Assembly: GCA_004357435.1 (NCBI GenBank)
Contig: SMVS01000026.1
Location: 1-5,506 of the forward strand
DNA from: Nitrospina sp.
GTDB lineage: Bacteria > Nitrospinota > Nitrospinia > Nitrospinales > Nitrospinaceae
Direction: 5' to 3'
DNA: 5,506 nucleotides
Part shown: positions 4,463-5,506 of the stretch, one piece after another
Layout: each line of letters begins with the position of its first letter
How positions within the stretch are numbered: position 1 is the stretch's first letter
The notes under the pieces: generated by a model
What the model was told of the DNA's origin: nothing
Seen by the model: the letters and a program-made list of their open reading frames with translations, nothing else
Database searches by the model: none
Translations under genes and position numbers: made by a program

Positions 4463-5131
4463 GTGGAACGGAATGAACTAAAATCGATTGTGGAAAATCT
4501 GCTGTTGGCCGCGGATCAACCGGTGAACCCGGACCACCTCTTGCAAACCTTCGTGAATGGCACGGACCGCGCTGAATTGACAGCGGTTCTTGATGAACTG
4601 ACCGAGGAGTATCAGTCGAAGAGTTTGCAGATCGTGCAAGTGGCGGAAGGCTACCAGTTGTGTACCCGGCCGGAATACGCTGATTGGATTCGGAAATTCC
4701 TGAAACTCGATAAAACCTTTCGCTTGTCGCGCGCCGCTCTGGATACATTGTCCATTATCGCCTACAAGCAACCCATCACCCGAACCGAAATCGAGGCCAT
4801 CCGCGGGGTCGATTCCAGCGGCGTTGCCAGAACCCTGCTGGAAAAAAAGATCGTGGGACCGGCGGGCAGGAAGGATGTGCCGGGCAAGCCCATCATGTAC
4901 CGGACCACCCGGAAATTCCTGGAGTATTTCGGGCTGAAGGATTTAACGGAACTGCCCACCCTGGAAGATTTCAGCGAAGAGATTCAGGGCGAAAACGTGT
5001 CTCCTCAAGCGGAAATCCTGTTTGAATCTCCAGCGGACGACCCGTCCCCGGAGGCGGCTCAAGATTTGCCGAAGGGCCCGACTGGAGATTTGCCAGGGAA
5101 CCCAGCTGAAGATTCACCTTCCCAAGAGTGA
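4463..5131 (+). CDS. scpB: Segregation and condensation protein B
   Basis: ScpB is the dimeric winged-helix (kite) subunit that, with ScpA and SMC, forms bacterial condensin for chromosome compaction and segregation. The 222-residue protein shows the family pattern: an N-terminal winged-helix domain (about 4-80, ENLLLAADQPV and GYQLCTRPEYADWI), then the diagnostic LSRAALDTLSIIAYKQPITR (88-107) with EIEAIRGVDSSG (109-120), and the second wing GRKDVPGKPIMYRTT (135-149) plus FLEYFGLKDLTELP (152-165). Residues about 186-222 form an acidic, Pro-rich, disordered tail with DLP repeats. The GTG start is set by AGGAGG. scpA, the usual upstream partner, is absent here; the upstream neighbour is the dCTP deaminase gene 71 bases away. 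The stop overlaps a possible GTG start of the next gene (GTGA, 5128-5131), so translation may be coupled. Identity is very secure. Confidence 0.96.
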   Translation: MERNELKSIVENLLLAADQPVNPDHLLQTFVNGTDRAELTAVLDELTEEYQSKSLQIVQVAEGYQLCTRPEYADWIRKFLKLDKTFRLSRAALDTLSIIAYKQPITRTEIEAIRGVDSSGVARTLLEKKIVGPAGRKDVPGKPIMYRTTRKFLEYFGLKDLTELPTLEDFSEEIQGENVSPQAEILFESPADDPSPEAAQDLPKGPTGDLPGNPAEDSPSQE

Positions 5132-5160
5132 CTCTTAATCAATCCGTATATGAGAACATC

Positions 5161-5506
5161 ATGGCAATGCGTTTGCAAAAAGTTATTGCACAAGCCGGCG
5201 TCACCTCCCGCCGTGAGGCGGAGCGCCTGATTGATGCCGGTAAGGTTTCGGTCAATGGCACGGTGGTCCGCAAGCAAGGATCTCTGGTCGATCCGGTCGC
5301 GGACCGCATCCAGGTGGCGGGCCGGCGTTTGCCGCCGCCGCAGGATAAAATTTATATCCTGTTCAATAAGCCCCGGGGGTGCCTGACCACCGTCCGCGAT
5401 GACAAGGACCGGCCCACGGTCATGGACTATTTCAAAAAATTCCCCGCCCGGGTTTTCCCGGTGGGCCGTTTGGATTTCAATACCGAGGGCCTGCTGATCT
5501 TGACCA
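5161..5506 (+). CDS. rluB: 23S rRNA pseudouridine synthase, RluB/RsuA family, N-terminal part (runs off the right edge)
   Basis: The enzyme isomerises a specific uridine to pseudouridine in rRNA; RluB acts on 23S rRNA helix 90-92 in E. coli. The first 115 codons are present. Residues 3-58 form an S4 RNA-binding domain (RLQKVIAQAGVTSRREAERL, then KVSVNGTVV). Next is the RsuA-family entry YILFNKPRGCLTTVRDD (65-81), then the catalytic loop VGRLDFNTEGLLILT (101-115), with nucleophile Asp105. The RluB call rests on this catalytic motif and on the common scpB-rluB neighbourhood; RsuA, RluE or RluF cannot be excluded without the C-terminus. The start is uncertain. ATG 5161 is chosen with a weak GAGAA upstream, and ATG 5167 would give the tightest family N-terminus. 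An in-frame GTG at 5128 overlaps the scpB stop as GTGA and would add 11 residues. Confidence 0.92.
   Translation, partial: MAMRLQKVIAQAGVTSRREAERLIDAGKVSVNGTVVRKQGSLVDPVADRIQVAGRRLPPPQDKIYILFNKPRGCLTTVRDDKDRPTVMDYFKKFPARVFPVGRLDFNTEGLLILT

Overview
This is a window from a bacterial chromosome of moderate GC content. It holds core housekeeping genes and one accessory envelope gene. The gene types (ScpB, an RluB-like enzyme, a two-domain dCTP deaminase, an FmdB zinc ribbon and a membrane-anchored TPR/cupredoxin protein) suggest a Gram-negative-type bacterium. Nitrospinota or a deltaproteobacterium-like lineage would fit, but that is a low-confidence guess because no single gene settles the phylum.

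Left half, minus strand (1-3133). Reading leftward from a divergent promoter region, the order is a small FmdB-family zinc-ribbon gene (2803-3051), then a 652-residue protein (745-2703), then about 616 bases without a gene, then the start of cysS (1-128, running off the left edge). The 652-residue protein has a single N-terminal membrane anchor, five TPRs, a blue-copper-like cupredoxin domain and an uncharacterised helical C-terminus. The cysS fragment is easy to miss because only 42 codons are present, but its CysRS signature is clear.

Gene-free stretch (129-744). This is the most unusual part of the window. Positions 168-549 hold an imperfect tandem array with a period of about 101-108 bases. 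Each full unit carries GC-rich hairpins. One hairpin keeps its pairing between diverged copies through two compensatory base-pair changes, which suggests selection on structure. To its right are a CCCCC/GGGGG dispersed-type hairpin (613-640) and a perfect 9-bp stem-loop (655-676) just past the stop of the TPR/cupredoxin gene.

Right half, plus strand (3174-5506). A two-domain dCTP deaminase (3219-4391) appears to have a very short leader and no Shine-Dalgarno sequence. It is followed by scpB (4463-5131, GTG start behind a perfect AGGAGG) and the 5' part of an rluB-like pseudouridine synthase (5161 to the edge). The right-hand genes serve nucleotide supply (dCTP to dUTP towards dTTP), chromosome segregation (the ScpB subunit of SMC condensin) and 23S rRNA modification. 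They are linked by position, not by a shared pathway. scpA is not next to scpB here. No mobile-element gene, CRISPR array, tRNA or rRNA was seen.
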